A DNA stretch of 64,000 bases from positions 1,240,001-1,304,000 of the forward strand of contig NZ_CP032489.1 of the NCBI RefSeq assembly GCF_003600625.1, given 5' to 3'. The position numbers were made by a program, and so were the translations under genes. Of this stretch, positions 53,116-62,442 are shown piece by piece. Source of the DNA: Arachidicoccus soli (lineage in GTDB: Bacteria > Bacteroidota > Bacteroidia > Chitinophagales > Chitinophagaceae). How positions within the stretch are numbered: position 1 is the stretch's first letter; the number at the start of each line of letters is the position of its first letter. The notes below the pieces were generated by a model. That model had not been told where the DNA came from. It saw only the letters and a program-made list of their open reading frames with translations, and ran no database searches.

Positions 53116-54162
53116 TTACCCCTTATTGGCCAATTGCCCGCAAGCAGCGTCAATGTCTTTGCCTCTACTACGGCGAAGACGTGCGTTTACTTTATTCTTT
53201 TCTAAATAATGCATAAACTCATCCACTTTTTCTTCCGAAGGTTTTGCAAATTTGCTCATGTCGATGGGATTATATTCAATAATATTGACCAAATCTGCCG
53301 GCACTCTGCGATATAATTTTACCAGTTCTTCTGCATCTTTTATACTTTCGTTAAAATTCTGAAAAAGTATGTATTCAAAAGTTACATGCTGTTTTGTCTT
53401 TTTATAATAATAATTTAAAGCGTCGGTTAATGCTTCTATATTATTCGTTTCATTGATAGGCATTATTTCGTTGCGTTTCTTATCATTAGCGGCGTGTAAG
53501 GAAAGTGCCAGTTTGAATTTTGCGCCATCATCAGCTAATTTTGTAATCATTTTTGCAACACCTGCAGTAGAAACGGTAATACGCTTTGGACTCATTCCCA
53601 ACCCATCTTCAGCAGAAATTCTTTCAACTGCTTTCATCATATTGGCGTAATTGAGCAAAGGTTCTCCCATCCCCATAAAGACAATATTTGTCAGTTTTTG
53701 CTGATAGGTATCCAAACTTTGTTTATTAATAATAGCTACCTGGTCGTAGATTTCGTCGAATGTTAAATTGCGTTTACGTTCCATATAGCCTGTAGCACAA
53801 AACTTACAAGTAAGACTACAGCCTATTTGAGAGGATACACAGGCGGTTTTTCTTTCTTCCGTAGGAATAAGCACGCCTTCTACTAAATGCTGGTCAAATG
53901 TTCTGAAACGGCTCTTGATAGTCCCGTCTATGCTATTTTGCACCGCATCAATTGATAGTGCAGGTAGAGAAAAGGATTGCGCTAAATGTGCTCTCAGCTC
54001 TTTCCCTAGGTTAGACATATCGTCAAAGCTCCGAGCGTATTTTTGCCAAATCCACTCGTGCACTTGCTTTGCGCGGAATTTCTTTTCACCTATTTCTAGA
54101 AAATAATCTTCTAATGCTGCCAAAGTAAAATGTCGTATATTCTTCTTTTCCAATTGATTCAT
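53116..54162 (-). CDS. rlmN: Dual-specificity RNA methyltransferase RlmN
   Basis: The 348-residue radical-SAM enzyme methylates C2 of A2503 in 23S rRNA and A37 in some tRNAs. The cluster motif is CSLTCKFC (Cys115, Cys119, Cys122). The methyl-carrying Cys341 lies in AACGQL near the end. FMGMGEPLLNYANM is conserved. Length is normal. A TACCTTTG box (minus strand, 54167-54174) ends 4 bp before the ATG, so transcripts may start almost at the start codon. Confidence 0.95.
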   Translation of the reverse strand: MNQLEKKNIRHFTLAALEDYFLEIGEKKFRAKQVHEWIWQKYARSFDDMSNLGKELRAHLAQSFSLPALSIDAVQNSIDGTIKSRFRTFDQHLVEGVLIPTEERKTACVSSQIGCSLTCKFCATGYMERKRNLTFDEIYDQVAIINKQSLDTYQQKLTNIVFMGMGEPLLNYANMMKAVERISAEDGLGMSPKRITVSTAGVAKMITKLADDGAKFKLALSLHAANDKKRNEIMPINETNNIEALTDALNYYYKKTKQHVTFEYILFQNFNESIKDAEELVKLYRRVPADLVNIIEYNPIDMSKFAKPSEEKVDEFMHYLEKNKVNARLRRSRGKDIDAACGQLANKG

Positions 54163-54288
54163 CCTGCAAAGGTAGGTCGATGATTTGATAATATTTGTAT
54201 TTCCGCAAATAAGAATAGGAGAATCTCTTTAAAAAAAACGTACTTAGAAATTCTTTCTCACCTACTTTTCTACCTTCATAAATTATTT

Positions 54289-54296
54289 TACCTTTG
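54289..54296 (+). promoter_or_regulatory. -7 box of clpS-aat operon
   Basis: TACCTTTG matches TAnnTTTG, with TTTT (54266-54269) at the exact 19-bp spacing. The start point would fall at about 54301, so the upstream ATG at 54301 would have no leader; this favours the ATG at 54322 as the clpS start. Confidence 0.5.
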
Positions 54297-54321
54297 GAGA
54301 ATGAAAAGTGAGCATCTTTTT

Positions 54322-54612
54322 ATGAATAATTTGAATCCACAGCAAGAATCGGAAACAGAAGAGTTGACCGCTACTCAATGGCCAATGCAATTGATTGTAT
54401 GGAATGATGAAGTGAATACTTTTGAATGGGTAATAGAAACTTTAATCGAAGTATGTAATCATTCTCAAGAACAGGCCGAACAATGTGCCTATATTATTCA
54501 CACCAAAGGAAAGTATACGGTAAAAAATGGCGACTACGAATTGCTACGCCCTATGTGTGATGATATTTTAGATCGAGGTATCAACGCGACTATAGAGGCT
54601 ACCGTTTCTTAA
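54322..54612 (+). CDS. clpS: ATP-dependent Clp protease adaptor ClpS
   Basis: From the ATG at 54322 the product is 96 residues. ClpS delivers N-degron substrates to ClpAP/ClpCP. The core reads QLIVWNDEVNTFEWVIETLI, with the Asn-Asp of the degron pocket, and EQAEQCAYIIHTKGKYTVKN, which matches the ClpS family (normally VHxxGxa). The longer start at 54301 would add seven residues, but the promoter position argues against it. aat follows after 23 bp. Confidence 0.93.
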   Translation: MNNLNPQQESETEELTATQWPMQLIVWNDEVNTFEWVIETLIEVCNHSQEQAEQCAYIIHTKGKYTVKNGDYELLRPMCDDILDRGINATIEATVS

Positions 54613-54635
54613 CCTTTTATCTAACCTTTCTTATT

Positions 54636-55292
54636 TTGCCACTGCATATTTTATCAAAAAACCTTTGGTTCCCACCGGTGGAAGAGGCATTAAGTGATGG
54701 TTTGTTGGCGATGGGTGGCGATCTTTCTTTGCAAAGACTTTTATTAGCCTACCGCAATGGTATATTTCCTTGGTATGAAGATGAGATACCGCTTTGGTGG
54801 GCTCCCGATCCGAGATTTATACTTTTTCCACAAAAAATAAAAGTGAGCAAAAGTATGCGTAGTATTATAAAAAAAGAAATATTTCGCTTTTCTTACAACC
54901 AGCACTTTCGAGAAGTAATTGAAAACTGCCAAACTATAAATCGACAGAACCAAGAGGGTACTTGGATCACAGCAGAAATAAAAAATGCTTATATAGATTT
55001 ACACAAAAAGGGATATGCCTTTAGTGGAGAAGCTTGGCAAGGTGACAAGCTTGTTGGGGGCTTGTATGGTGTAAAATTAGGCAGAGTGTTTTTTGGTGAA
55101 AGTATGTTTAGCAAATTTTCCAATGCCAGTAAGTTTGCTTTTATACAGTTAGTTCAGCTGTTAATTGAAGAAGGAATCGCTCTAATCGATTGTCAAATTT
55201 ACAGTGAGCATCTTGAAAGTTTAGGGGCTGAAATGATTGAAAGAAAAACCTTCCAGCAAATGCTTCAAGATTTGATTCCAATCACAGATTAA
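54636..55292 (+). CDS. aat: Leucyl/phenylalanyl-tRNA--protein transferase
   Basis: The 218-residue enzyme adds Leu or Phe to proteins beginning with Arg or Lys, making N-degrons that ClpS recognises. It has WFPPVEEALSDGLLAMGGDL, GIFPWYEDEIPLWWAPDPRF, the GEAWQGDKLVGGLYG block and GRVFFGESMFS. The start is a TTG at 54636 (MPLHILSKNLWFPP); no in-frame ATG precedes the conserved WFPP, so TTG initiation appears real. It is 23 bp after clpS. Its last 4 bp overlap the end of the gene on the other strand. Confidence 0.94.
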   Translation: MPLHILSKNLWFPPVEEALSDGLLAMGGDLSLQRLLLAYRNGIFPWYEDEIPLWWAPDPRFILFPQKIKVSKSMRSIIKKEIFRFSYNQHFREVIENCQTINRQNQEGTWITAEIKNAYIDLHKKGYAFSGEAWQGDKLVGGLYGVKLGRVFFGESMFSKFSNASKFAFIQLVQLLIEEGIALIDCQIYSEHLESLGAEMIERKTFQQMLQDLIPITD

Positions 55293-55678
55293 TCTTCTTT
55301 TATGTTTATTTTGGGCAAAAATGCCATTAGCAGCATTAAAATAGAAGAAAAAACTACTAAATAAATACCGATCTTTTTCTCCGGACAATCGCCTGCCGAA
55401 CAGGTAGACATCAATAAATAATTGCGCATTGCCCAAGCAAAGTTTAATGCCATTACCAAGAGATTGGTACGCTTGGCCCATACTCGCTGAATAGCAAATA
55501 ACAGAACACTTATCACACCAAAAAAAATATGCATATAACCCGGTCTTCCTAAAACAGTTCCGGTTGTATTCATCCCTGAAATCACTAATGCTTTACTGGG
55601 TATTATACACCAAGGTAAAAAACATGCTACTATAAGCAAAAGTGAAAAGACGACACCCAGAGTTTGAGAATATTTCAT
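55289..55678 (-). CDS. Small membrane protein of unknown function, four helices
   Basis: The 129-residue protein has four hydrophobic segments (about 8-24, 47-63, 70-85, 105-122), with short loops. A pair of Cys residues sits in the loop STCSAGDCPEKK before the last helix. No family recognised. It converges with aat with a 4-bp overlap. The upstream stretch to 55816 is AT-rich and shared with the divergent EamA gene. Confidence 0.65.
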   Translation of the reverse strand: MKYSQTLGVVFSLLLIVACFLPWCIIPSKALVISGMNTTGTVLGRPGYMHIFFGVISVLLFAIQRVWAKRTNLLVMALNFAWAMRNYLLMSTCSAGDCPEKKIGIYLVVFSSILMLLMAFLPKINIKED

Positions 55679-55816
55679 TCGTTAATTTTTATGATGCTAA
55701 TTGCCGAATGTAAATTGTCAAAACCTTTCATTCAGAAATTATTTTAGAAGTGCAAAGCTAGTTAAAAAATCAAACGTAAAACTTTTGACTACATTTACAA
55801 CTGAATTTATAAGAAG

Positions 55817-56740
55817 ATGATTAAAAACAGTTTATACATTTTAATAGCCGGTTGCAGCTTTGGCATTCTTTCTACTATTGTAAAAATCGAATATGGAAAA
55901 GGATATACATTGGGCGATGTCTCAGGAGCGCAAGCTTTATTTGGGGCCATTATTTTATGGCTATTTTTCTTATTAATGTATAACAAAGTCATTATCGATA
56001 AGTCACCCAGAACGGCAAAAGAAAAATTCAGTGTTGCAAAACTACTAATTGCCGGAGCTGTTTCCGGGCTTATTAGTATTTGTTATTATCAAAGTGTGCG
56101 CCTTATCCCCGCTTCTATTGCAATCATTTTACTGATGCAATATACCTGGATGAGTATGTTAATTGAAAAGATATTTTTTAAATCAGCCATCAATAAAAAA
56201 CAAATTTTTTGTGTGGCATTAATTTTAATAGGAACATTCCTGGCAGCTGGATTACTGAAACCCCAGTCAACTACGTATCATTTACCCACTGCAGGAATTA
56301 TATATGGATTATTGGGTGGATTATTTTATGCTATATTTATTATCGCCAATGGTCGTGTAGGCAACCATTATACTTCTTTAAAAAAGAGTGCCATCATAAG
56401 TATTGGCATGTGTATAATCGTTTTTATTATTCTTCCGCCTACATTCATCTGGAATGGAAGCTTTGGTAAGGTGATGGAATGGGGGTTTCCATTAGCTCTT
56501 TTTGGTACAGTATTGCCGCCCATTTTATTTGCCATTGCCATTCCTAAAATAGGTATTCCTTTAAGCAGTATTTTAAGCTCAATAGAATTACCAACGGCTG
56601 TAACACTAGCTTTTTTTATTTTAAAAGAAGACGTAGATTTTATACAAGTCATTGGTGTGCTTATCATTCTTTCTTCTATTGTACTCATCAATTTAAAGAA
56701 AAAAGAATTGGTTACAGCGGATCTACATCAGGCAAAATAG
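55817..56740 (+). CDS. EamA-family (DMT) transporter
   Basis: The 307-residue protein has ten predicted membrane segments in two EamA repeats (first IAGCSFGILSTIVKIEYGKG, second GIIYGLLGGLFYAIFIIANG). Members export amino acids, nucleobases or other metabolites. The substrate is unknown. The last 29 bp overlap the end of priA on the other strand. Confidence 0.87.
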   Translation: MIKNSLYILIAGCSFGILSTIVKIEYGKGYTLGDVSGAQALFGAIILWLFFLLMYNKVIIDKSPRTAKEKFSVAKLLIAGAVSGLISICYYQSVRLIPASIAIILLMQYTWMSMLIEKIFFKSAINKKQIFCVALILIGTFLAAGLLKPQSTTYHLPTAGIIYGLLGGLFYAIFIIANGRVGNHYTSLKKSAIISIGMCIIVFIILPPTFIWNGSFGKVMEWGFPLALFGTVLPPILFAIAIPKIGIPLSSILSSIELPTAVTLAFFILKEDVDFIQVIGVLIILSSIVLINLKKKELVTADLHQAK

Positions 56741-59201
56741 TTACACGCGCATATCTTTTATTTGATTGTAGTATCACTATTTGTTGCATTATCTGTCTTC
56801 TGCAATGCGTCATCATTTTGGCATCCTTTGGCATCTTTATCAAGAGCTCAAACAAATATTGATTCCGCACCCGGTTAACCAATGGCTCAGCAGGACCAAC
56901 AATTTCCATCTGTTTATTTTTTTCTAAAGCTCTGCCCATAATGGTTGCAGCCTCTTCTGCAATATGTTGCTCTTTGTGTTTAAAGGTTACTTTAATAAGA
57001 CGTGAAAAAGGTGGATAAGCAAACTGCCTTCTACTCTCTATTTCATAATCATATAATGCTTTGTAATCATGCTTTTTTACAAACTGCAAAACAGGATGAT
57101 TAGGATTGGATACCTGCACTAATACTTTCCCCTTTCCATCTTTGCGCCCTGCCCTACCGCTTACTTGCTCCATCAATTGGAAAGCGCGTTCATTTACTCT
57201 AAAATCAGGGAAGTTCAACATGCCATCCGCATCTAAAATGCCTACCAAACTTACATGTTCAAAATCGAGCCCTTTTACGACCATTTGTGTGCCTATAAGA
57301 ATGTCTATTTTCTGTTGTTCAAATATTTTTATTAATGCATCGTGACTATATTTCCCACGCAAGCTGTCGTAATCCATCCTTGCAACATTCGATGTTAGAA
57401 AAATTTCTGAAACGGCTTCTTCTATCTGCTCTGTACCAAATTTTTTCCTGGTAAAATCATGACTTCCGCAGGCGATACAAGTATTTACTACCGGATAATC
57501 GGTGCCACAATAATGGCAGCTTAATTTGTTTTTACCTTTATGATAAGTGAGCGATACGGCACAGTTTTTACATTGCGGAATCCATCCACAAGTATTACAA
57601 ATTTGATAAGGTGAATAGCCGCGTCTGTTTTGAAAAAGAATAATTTGCTTTTTCGCATCTAATGCTTGCTGCATCATTGTTTGCATTGCGGGAGACAACA
57701 AAACGGGTGCCCCATTTTCTTTCGGAAGATATGTGATATCTTCTAAAAGGATCTCCGGCATCGCTACATTTTCGTATCGTTCCATCAACTCAACCAAGCC
57801 ATATTTATTGTTTTTGCAATTAAAATAAGTCTCTATAGAAGGAGTAGCGCTTCCCAATAAAACCCTTGCTCCGTCAAATAATGAAGCATAGAAAATCGCT
57901 GTATCACGGGCGTTATAGCGTGGTGCAGGCTCTTGTTGTTTGTATGATGCATCGTGTTCTTCATCTACAATTATTAGCCCTAAATCCTGAAAGGGTAACA
58001 ATAAAGACGATCTTGCACCCAGCACAATTTTTATCTCCCCCGATTTTACTTTATTCCACAACTCTACCCTTTCATTGGGATTAAACTTAGAATGATAAAC
58101 AGCAATATAACCGCCAAAATGATGTTGTATGCGGCGGATGACTTGGGCAGTGAGTGCGATTTCTGGCAACATAAATAAGGCTTGTTTGCCTTGTAACAAT
58201 TGCTCTTCTATAAGTTTTATATACAATTGTGTTTTACCGCTCGCTGTAACACCATGTAACAAACAAACATTTTGATCTTTGAATACTTCTTTTACTTTGT
58301 CCAATGATTTCTGTTGCGCATCAGACAATTCAAAATCTATTTTCAATTGTCTTGGCAAGACCTGTAGGCGTGTTACAGAGCGTTTTTCGGCCAAGAGAAT
58401 ATTTTTGGTAATCAAGGCTTTTAACTGCGCATTAGTAGCCCCGGACTTTTTCAGCAATTCGGGCTGCTTTACTTCTCCTTCAGTCTTCTGAACATGTAGA
58501 AAGGCTAATAGTAACTCCATTTGTTTGGGCGCTCCACTCCATTCATTTAGCAGGGATTCCAGTTCTTTTTCTTGATGAAATTTGGGATGAAGCGTTATGA
58601 ATACTTCTTTTTTCTCTTTATATTTTTGTTTCAATTCTTCCCAGATAAAACATACCTGCTTTTCAATCAATCTTTTAATCACAGGATATACATGGGTCGC
58701 ATCCAAAATTTGTTGCACTTCGGATAAACGCAATTCATTTTTTAATTGCAATGCTTCGGCAACCAGAAATTCTTCATCATCGAAATCTTTGTAGGAATCA
58801 TCAAAAGCCTCATTCCAAATCAAAACACTTTCGCTGGATAATTTAAAATTGGAAGGAATTGCAGCCTGCATAATATCACCTTCGGTGCACAAATAATATT
58901 GCGCCATCCAACGCCAAAACTGTAATTGTTTTTCGTAGACCAACGGCTCATCGTCCAGCACATTTAATATGGGCTTAGGGTTAAAGCCTTCCGGTTTATC
59001 GTGAAAAATACGTTTTACAATACCTGTATATTTTTTATTACGCAAAGCCACTTCTACCCGAATACCGGTCGATACGACCGGTTGAAAATCATGCGGAACC
59101 TGCCAAGTGTAATTCTGTGGCAAGAATAAAGGCACAATGATTTCCGCATAAAGCGGTTTTTCTTCTTTTGTAAAATCTAGATTTATTTCGCTGATACTCA
59201 T
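56712..59201 (-). CDS. priA: Primosomal protein N' (PriA helicase)
   Basis: The 829-residue helicase restarts stalled replication forks. It has the N-terminal 3'-DNA-binding domain (YAEIIVPLFLPQNYTW), Walker A in LLHGVTASGKTQLY, a DEEH box (IIVDEEHDASYKQQ), paired zinc-binding cysteines (CNTCGWIPQCKNC; CHYCGTDYPVVNTCIAC) and helicase motifs GTQMVVKGLDFEHV and QVSGRAGR. Length is usual for Bacteroidota PriA. It converges with the EamA gene with a 29-bp overlap. Confidence 0.96.
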   Translation of the reverse strand: MSISEINLDFTKEEKPLYAEIIVPLFLPQNYTWQVPHDFQPVVSTGIRVEVALRNKKYTGIVKRIFHDKPEGFNPKPILNVLDDEPLVYEKQLQFWRWMAQYYLCTEGDIMQAAIPSNFKLSSESVLIWNEAFDDSYKDFDDEEFLVAEALQLKNELRLSEVQQILDATHVYPVIKRLIEKQVCFIWEELKQKYKEKKEVFITLHPKFHQEKELESLLNEWSGAPKQMELLLAFLHVQKTEGEVKQPELLKKSGATNAQLKALITKNILLAEKRSVTRLQVLPRQLKIDFELSDAQQKSLDKVKEVFKDQNVCLLHGVTASGKTQLYIKLIEEQLLQGKQALFMLPEIALTAQVIRRIQHHFGGYIAVYHSKFNPNERVELWNKVKSGEIKIVLGARSSLLLPFQDLGLIIVDEEHDASYKQQEPAPRYNARDTAIFYASLFDGARVLLGSATPSIETYFNCKNNKYGLVELMERYENVAMPEILLEDITYLPKENGAPVLLSPAMQTMMQQALDAKKQIILFQNRRGYSPYQICNTCGWIPQCKNCAVSLTYHKGKNKLSCHYCGTDYPVVNTCIACGSHDFTRKKFGTEQIEEAVSEIFLTSNVARMDYDSLRGKYSHDALIKIFEQQKIDILIGTQMVVKGLDFEHVSLVGILDADGMLNFPDFRVNERAFQLMEQVSGRAGRKDGKGKVLVQVSNPNHPVLQFVKKHDYKALYDYEIESRRQFAYPPFSRLIKVTFKHKEQHIAEEAATIMGRALEKNKQMEIVGPAEPLVNRVRNQYLFELLIKMPKDAKMMTHCRRQIMQQIVILQSNKRYARVTILPDVDPL

Positions 59202-59269
59202 CGATAGCGAAGATAATTAGAATATTTGCAGCAGCCAGCAAGCATGTTATTTAATATTAAAATAGCATT

Positions 59270-59512
59270 TCAAGATTTAGAATGACTATCGAGATTACGA
59301 GTCATTATTTCATTTACATATTCCAAAATATCGCCAGGTTGGCAGTCCAATGCTTTACAAATTGCATCTAAAGTGCTAAAGCGAATTGCTTTTGCTTTTC
59401 CTGTCTTTAAGATAGAAAGGTTGGATAATGTTAAATTAACTCTTTCAGATAGCTCATTCAGAGAAATTTTTCGCTTTGCCATCATCACGTCTAAATTTAC
59501 AATAATTGGCAT
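59270..59512 (-). CDS. YozG-like helix-turn-helix regulator paired with DUF2975 protein
   Basis: The 80-residue protein is a single XRE-type helix-turn-helix: NLDVMMAKRKISLNELSERV, then NLTLSNLSILKTGKAKAIRF and CKALDCQPGDILEYV. This is the pattern of the YozG-like regulators. Its ATG is 3 bp after the stop of the DUF2975 gene, so the two form a translationally linked pair. The 27-bp palindrome upstream of the pair is the likely binding site. Confidence 0.88.
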   Translation of the reverse strand: MPIIVNLDVMMAKRKISLNELSERVNLTLSNLSILKTGKAKAIRFSTLDAICKALDCQPGDILEYVNEIMTRNLDSHSKS

Positions 59513-59515
59513 GGC

Positions 59516-59995
59516 TTAAATTGTTAAGTCATTTTCAGATTTCATATCAATGGCATTTTGTAAGAGTTTTTCAAAAATGGCCGTAGCGGTTGCCACAATT
59601 ATAGATGCAAAAGTAGCCAGGATACACATGGCAAGAAACCCGGCAGGATCGTCTGCTTTATTGTGAAACAGTCTTATATATAGCCCCGCCAACACAATTA
59701 AAACACTTAGTACGATTGCACAATACTTTATACGCTTCAAAGCCTTAACAGAATATAATGAAAATACTTTGTTTTGTCCTATGTATCCCAGCAATTTGAA
59801 GGCCTTGTATAATGCAACAAAAAAAGCGATAGATGCAGCATATCCGTACAAGATGAACGGGTCAGTGTAAATGCTAAGCAGGTTTAAGTTTGCGGCTCTC
59901 CCCTCAGTTAAAGGGAACCGAATCATAATGAGAAGCGCTACAATGCCCATAAGCACAACTACCATCTGAAGAAATACAATGGAAATTCTTTTCAT
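59516..59995 (-). CDS. DUF2975 membrane protein
   Basis: The 159-residue protein has four membrane segments (about 5-25, 45-65, 90-108, 118-140). FKLLGYIGQNKVFSLYSVKA and LKRIKYCAIVLS between the second and third segments are typical of DUF2975 (YoaS-like). Function is unknown. DUF2975 genes are regularly paired with a small XRE regulator, as here, and I infer a membrane-signal/repressor pair. The mechanism is not known. Confidence 0.85.
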   Translation of the reverse strand: MKRISIVFLQMVVVLMGIVALLIMIRFPLTEGRAANLNLLSIYTDPFILYGYAASIAFFVALYKAFKLLGYIGQNKVFSLYSVKALKRIKYCAIVLSVLIVLAGLYIRLFHNKADDPAGFLAMCILATFASIIVATATAIFEKLLQNAIDMKSENDLTI

Positions 59996-60034
59996 ATTGC
60001 TTTTATGGATTTATTCTATATAGTAAAATTAGTT

Positions 60035-60061
60035 AATATTTATTGTTAAACAATAAATATT
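60035..60061 (-). promoter_or_regulatory. 27-bp perfect palindrome, candidate operator of the DUF2975/HTH pair
   Basis: AATATTTATTGTT (60035-60047) and its inverted copy (60049-60061) flank one central base. The site lies 40-66 bp upstream of the DUF2975 start. It could also fold as a hairpin, but no T run follows. An operator for the encoded helix-turn-helix protein is the simplest reading. Confidence 0.6.
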
Positions 60062-60147
60062 TATTCTTTAGAAATAAATAAATACCCTTCAGTTGTATAA
60101 TGGATGTTCAAATTCAGATTCTAAATTGCTTGCTTGTTTCCCTTTTG

Positions 60148-60603
60148 TTAGTAATTTATTCGCGTATATGTCAAGTCAAAATCGTGTTTCCAGCTTTTAC
60201 CATTATCTGTGGATAGTTCCCAGTATGCTTTAATTGTCTTTCCGTCTTTACTAATCTTGCCCTCAAATCGTTGCCAAAAGTCAGTTGCTTTTCGCCATTT
60301 TTTCCAAACATCATTCTTGAAATTCATTTCATATTTACGCGAGACACCACGGTCATCAAAATAGAGAACGGTATAATTTTGTTCTGAATCATCACGACCA
60401 ATAACCCATCTTGACCAGGGAAGCGGAATGTCTCCTTGTCGTTCGACGAGAAAACCGCCATTCTCGGTCACCTCAAAGGTTGTAAGCCCCTTTATTTTGT
60501 CAGATTTTTTGGGTAAAAAAGATGCGTTAGTCAGTTCCATTTCCCAGTCGCCAATCAATATTTCAAGAGGTTTGATAGTTGGATTGATAATAGATCTTTT
60601 CAT
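60148..60603 (-). CDS. DUF1579-like lipocalin-type protein
   Basis: The 151-residue protein reads LEILIGDWEMELTNASFLP, then ENGGFLVERQGD, WVIGRDDSEQNYTVLYFDDRG and YEMNFKNDVWKKWR, ending HDFDLTYTRINY. This is a beta-barrel family (DUF1579-like) common across bacteria and often found near stress genes. No activity is known. No signal peptide, so it is probably cytoplasmic. Confidence 0.75.
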   Translation of the reverse strand: MKRSIINPTIKPLEILIGDWEMELTNASFLPKKSDKIKGLTTFEVTENGGFLVERQGDIPLPWSRWVIGRDDSEQNYTVLYFDDRGVSRKYEMNFKNDVWKKWRKATDFWQRFEGKISKDGKTIKAYWELSTDNGKSWKHDFDLTYTRINY

Positions 60604-61166
60604 TTGATTATGTCTTTCATTATTTTTTATAGGCAGGCATGCTTATCAATTTATTTTCGTTTATTTTGTTTCGTGTTCTTCTTATAGTGACCGCTTACAA
60701 ATATGTAAATGCAAGTTAACATATTTTTATTTTAATTATTAACCCTCCATCAAATTGATTGCGAGCAACTTTTGCGGAATAATCTATGTACGCATTTTAA
60801 ATTTATTTTATTCTATTGATGCTGTAAATACAAAATATCTGAGGGTATTTGTTGTTGCAGCAGCTGCCTTTACTTCATCACAATGTATGGGCAATGAAAG
60901 AAAAATAATAGATTCAACTATATAAAATATAAATTAAATTCCCGGCAGGCAGGCAAGAACATAAAATGAATGGAAACAATCATAGAAATTGATCATCACT
61001 ATCGAAAACCTTGCACAACTTCCCTATCTTTGAATTCATACAATGTAAACTCTTAAGGTAGATTACTTGAAATTAATTTTAAGAAATAGAGAAGTTGAAA
61101 ACGAGCACAATAGAATTTCTCCTACAGAGAGCTATATAAGCGAAGTGCCACCCTGCAATTATAAAA
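60604..61166. other. Intergenic region of 563 bp, no gene recognised
   Basis: AT-rich sequence between diverging genes. The reading frames are short and random-looking. No clear promoter, repeat or RNA structure was noticed. Confidence 0.4.
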
Positions 61167-61187
61167 ATGAAAAATAAAACTATACAG

Positions 61188-62381
61188 ATGAAAAAATTAT
61201 TTTTATCGATATTGGCTATAAGCCTTGCGACAACTGCATTATATGCGCAAGTAGATTTGATAAAAAAAGTAAACGAAAATCGAACCAATGCGGATGCGAA
61301 TGGATTTAAATTCACCAAAATAATTGACCTTACATATACACCTGTAGAAAATCAAGGTAAATCGGGTACTTGCTGGAGCTATTCTACCAATTCATTTTTA
61401 GAAAGCGAAATGATAAAGGCCGGTAAAAAACCACTACATCTTTCAAAAATATTTTCTGCGCGATGTGCTTATTTGGATAAAGCTGAAAATTATCTAAGAA
61501 TGGATGGTAATGTTAATTACGGCGATGGTGGTCAAGCACACGATGTAACGAATATGTTGGCAAAATATGGCGCCATGCCCGAATCGGCTTATACTGGTTT
61601 AATTAAAGGGGCTACCGGAAATGATTTTGGTAATATGTTAGACTTGGTAAAAAAGCAATTGGATAAATGGTTGGCGGCACATATTATACCTACTAACTGG
61701 CGCGATACCATTACGGCCATTTTAGATGCGCATCTTGGAAAAGTACCGTTGCATTTTACTTTTGAAGGGAAAAGCTATACACCCAAAACTTTTGCGAAAG
61801 AATATGTAGGCATTCACCCTAAAAACTATATTGAAATAATGTCACAAACCAATACGCCTTATTGGCAAAAAACTATGTTGATGGTACCGGATAATTGGGA
61901 ATTTGTTTCTAACTATTACAATGTGCCATTGGATGATATGACCAAAATTATTGACTATGCACTTAAAAACGGGTACACTGTTGAATGGGATACCGATTGT
62001 ACCGAACCCTATTTTAATTGGTTAAGCAGTGTGGCTATTGTGCCGCCAGGCGCTGATACTATTTCTGCAATGAATACAACTAAAGAAGAAATTAAAGACT
62101 GGTTTAGTGGTCCTAAACAGGAAATGGATATTACCCCCGAAAATCGTCAGGCGGCATACAACGACAAACAAACTACCGATGATCATTTGATGCATATCGT
62201 AGGTTTGGCAAAAGACCAAAACGGTAAAGAATATTATATCGTAAAAAACTCTTGGGGTACCTCTAATGTTTATAAAGGTTTTTTGTATGCGTCAAAAGCG
62301 TTTATCAATTATAAAACACTTGCTATAATGATTAATAAAAATGCATTGAGTGAGGAAATGAAAGCAAAATTGAAATTGTAA
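61188..62381 (+). CDS. Secreted C1-family cysteine peptidase (C1B/bleomycin-hydrolase-like)
   Basis: From the ATG at 61188 the product is 397 residues with signal peptide MKKLFLSILAISLATTALYA; an ATG 21 bp upstream is also possible. The papain-type triad is visible: Cys62 in QGKSGTCWSYST, His in DDHLMHIVGLAK and Asn in YYIVKNSWGT. The insertions between Cys and His (AKYGAMPESAYTGLIKG) resemble C1B aminopeptidases. It probably cleaves peptides in the periplasm. The ECF sigma operon begins 61 bp later on the same strand, so the two may be transcribed together. Confidence 0.9.
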   Translation: MKKLFLSILAISLATTALYAQVDLIKKVNENRTNADANGFKFTKIIDLTYTPVENQGKSGTCWSYSTNSFLESEMIKAGKKPLHLSKIFSARCAYLDKAENYLRMDGNVNYGDGGQAHDVTNMLAKYGAMPESAYTGLIKGATGNDFGNMLDLVKKQLDKWLAAHIIPTNWRDTITAILDAHLGKVPLHFTFEGKSYTPKTFAKEYVGIHPKNYIEIMSQTNTPYWQKTMLMVPDNWEFVSNYYNVPLDDMTKIIDYALKNGYTVEWDTDCTEPYFNWLSSVAIVPPGADTISAMNTTKEEIKDWFSGPKQEMDITPENRQAAYNDKQTTDDHLMHIVGLAKDQNGKEYYIVKNSWGTSNVYKGFLYASKAFINYKTLAIMINKNALSEEMKAKLKL

Positions 62382-62442
62382 ATAAAAGATAACATAATTA
62401 TGACAGCTTAGAATATCTGCTATAGAATATCTTTGCAATTGT

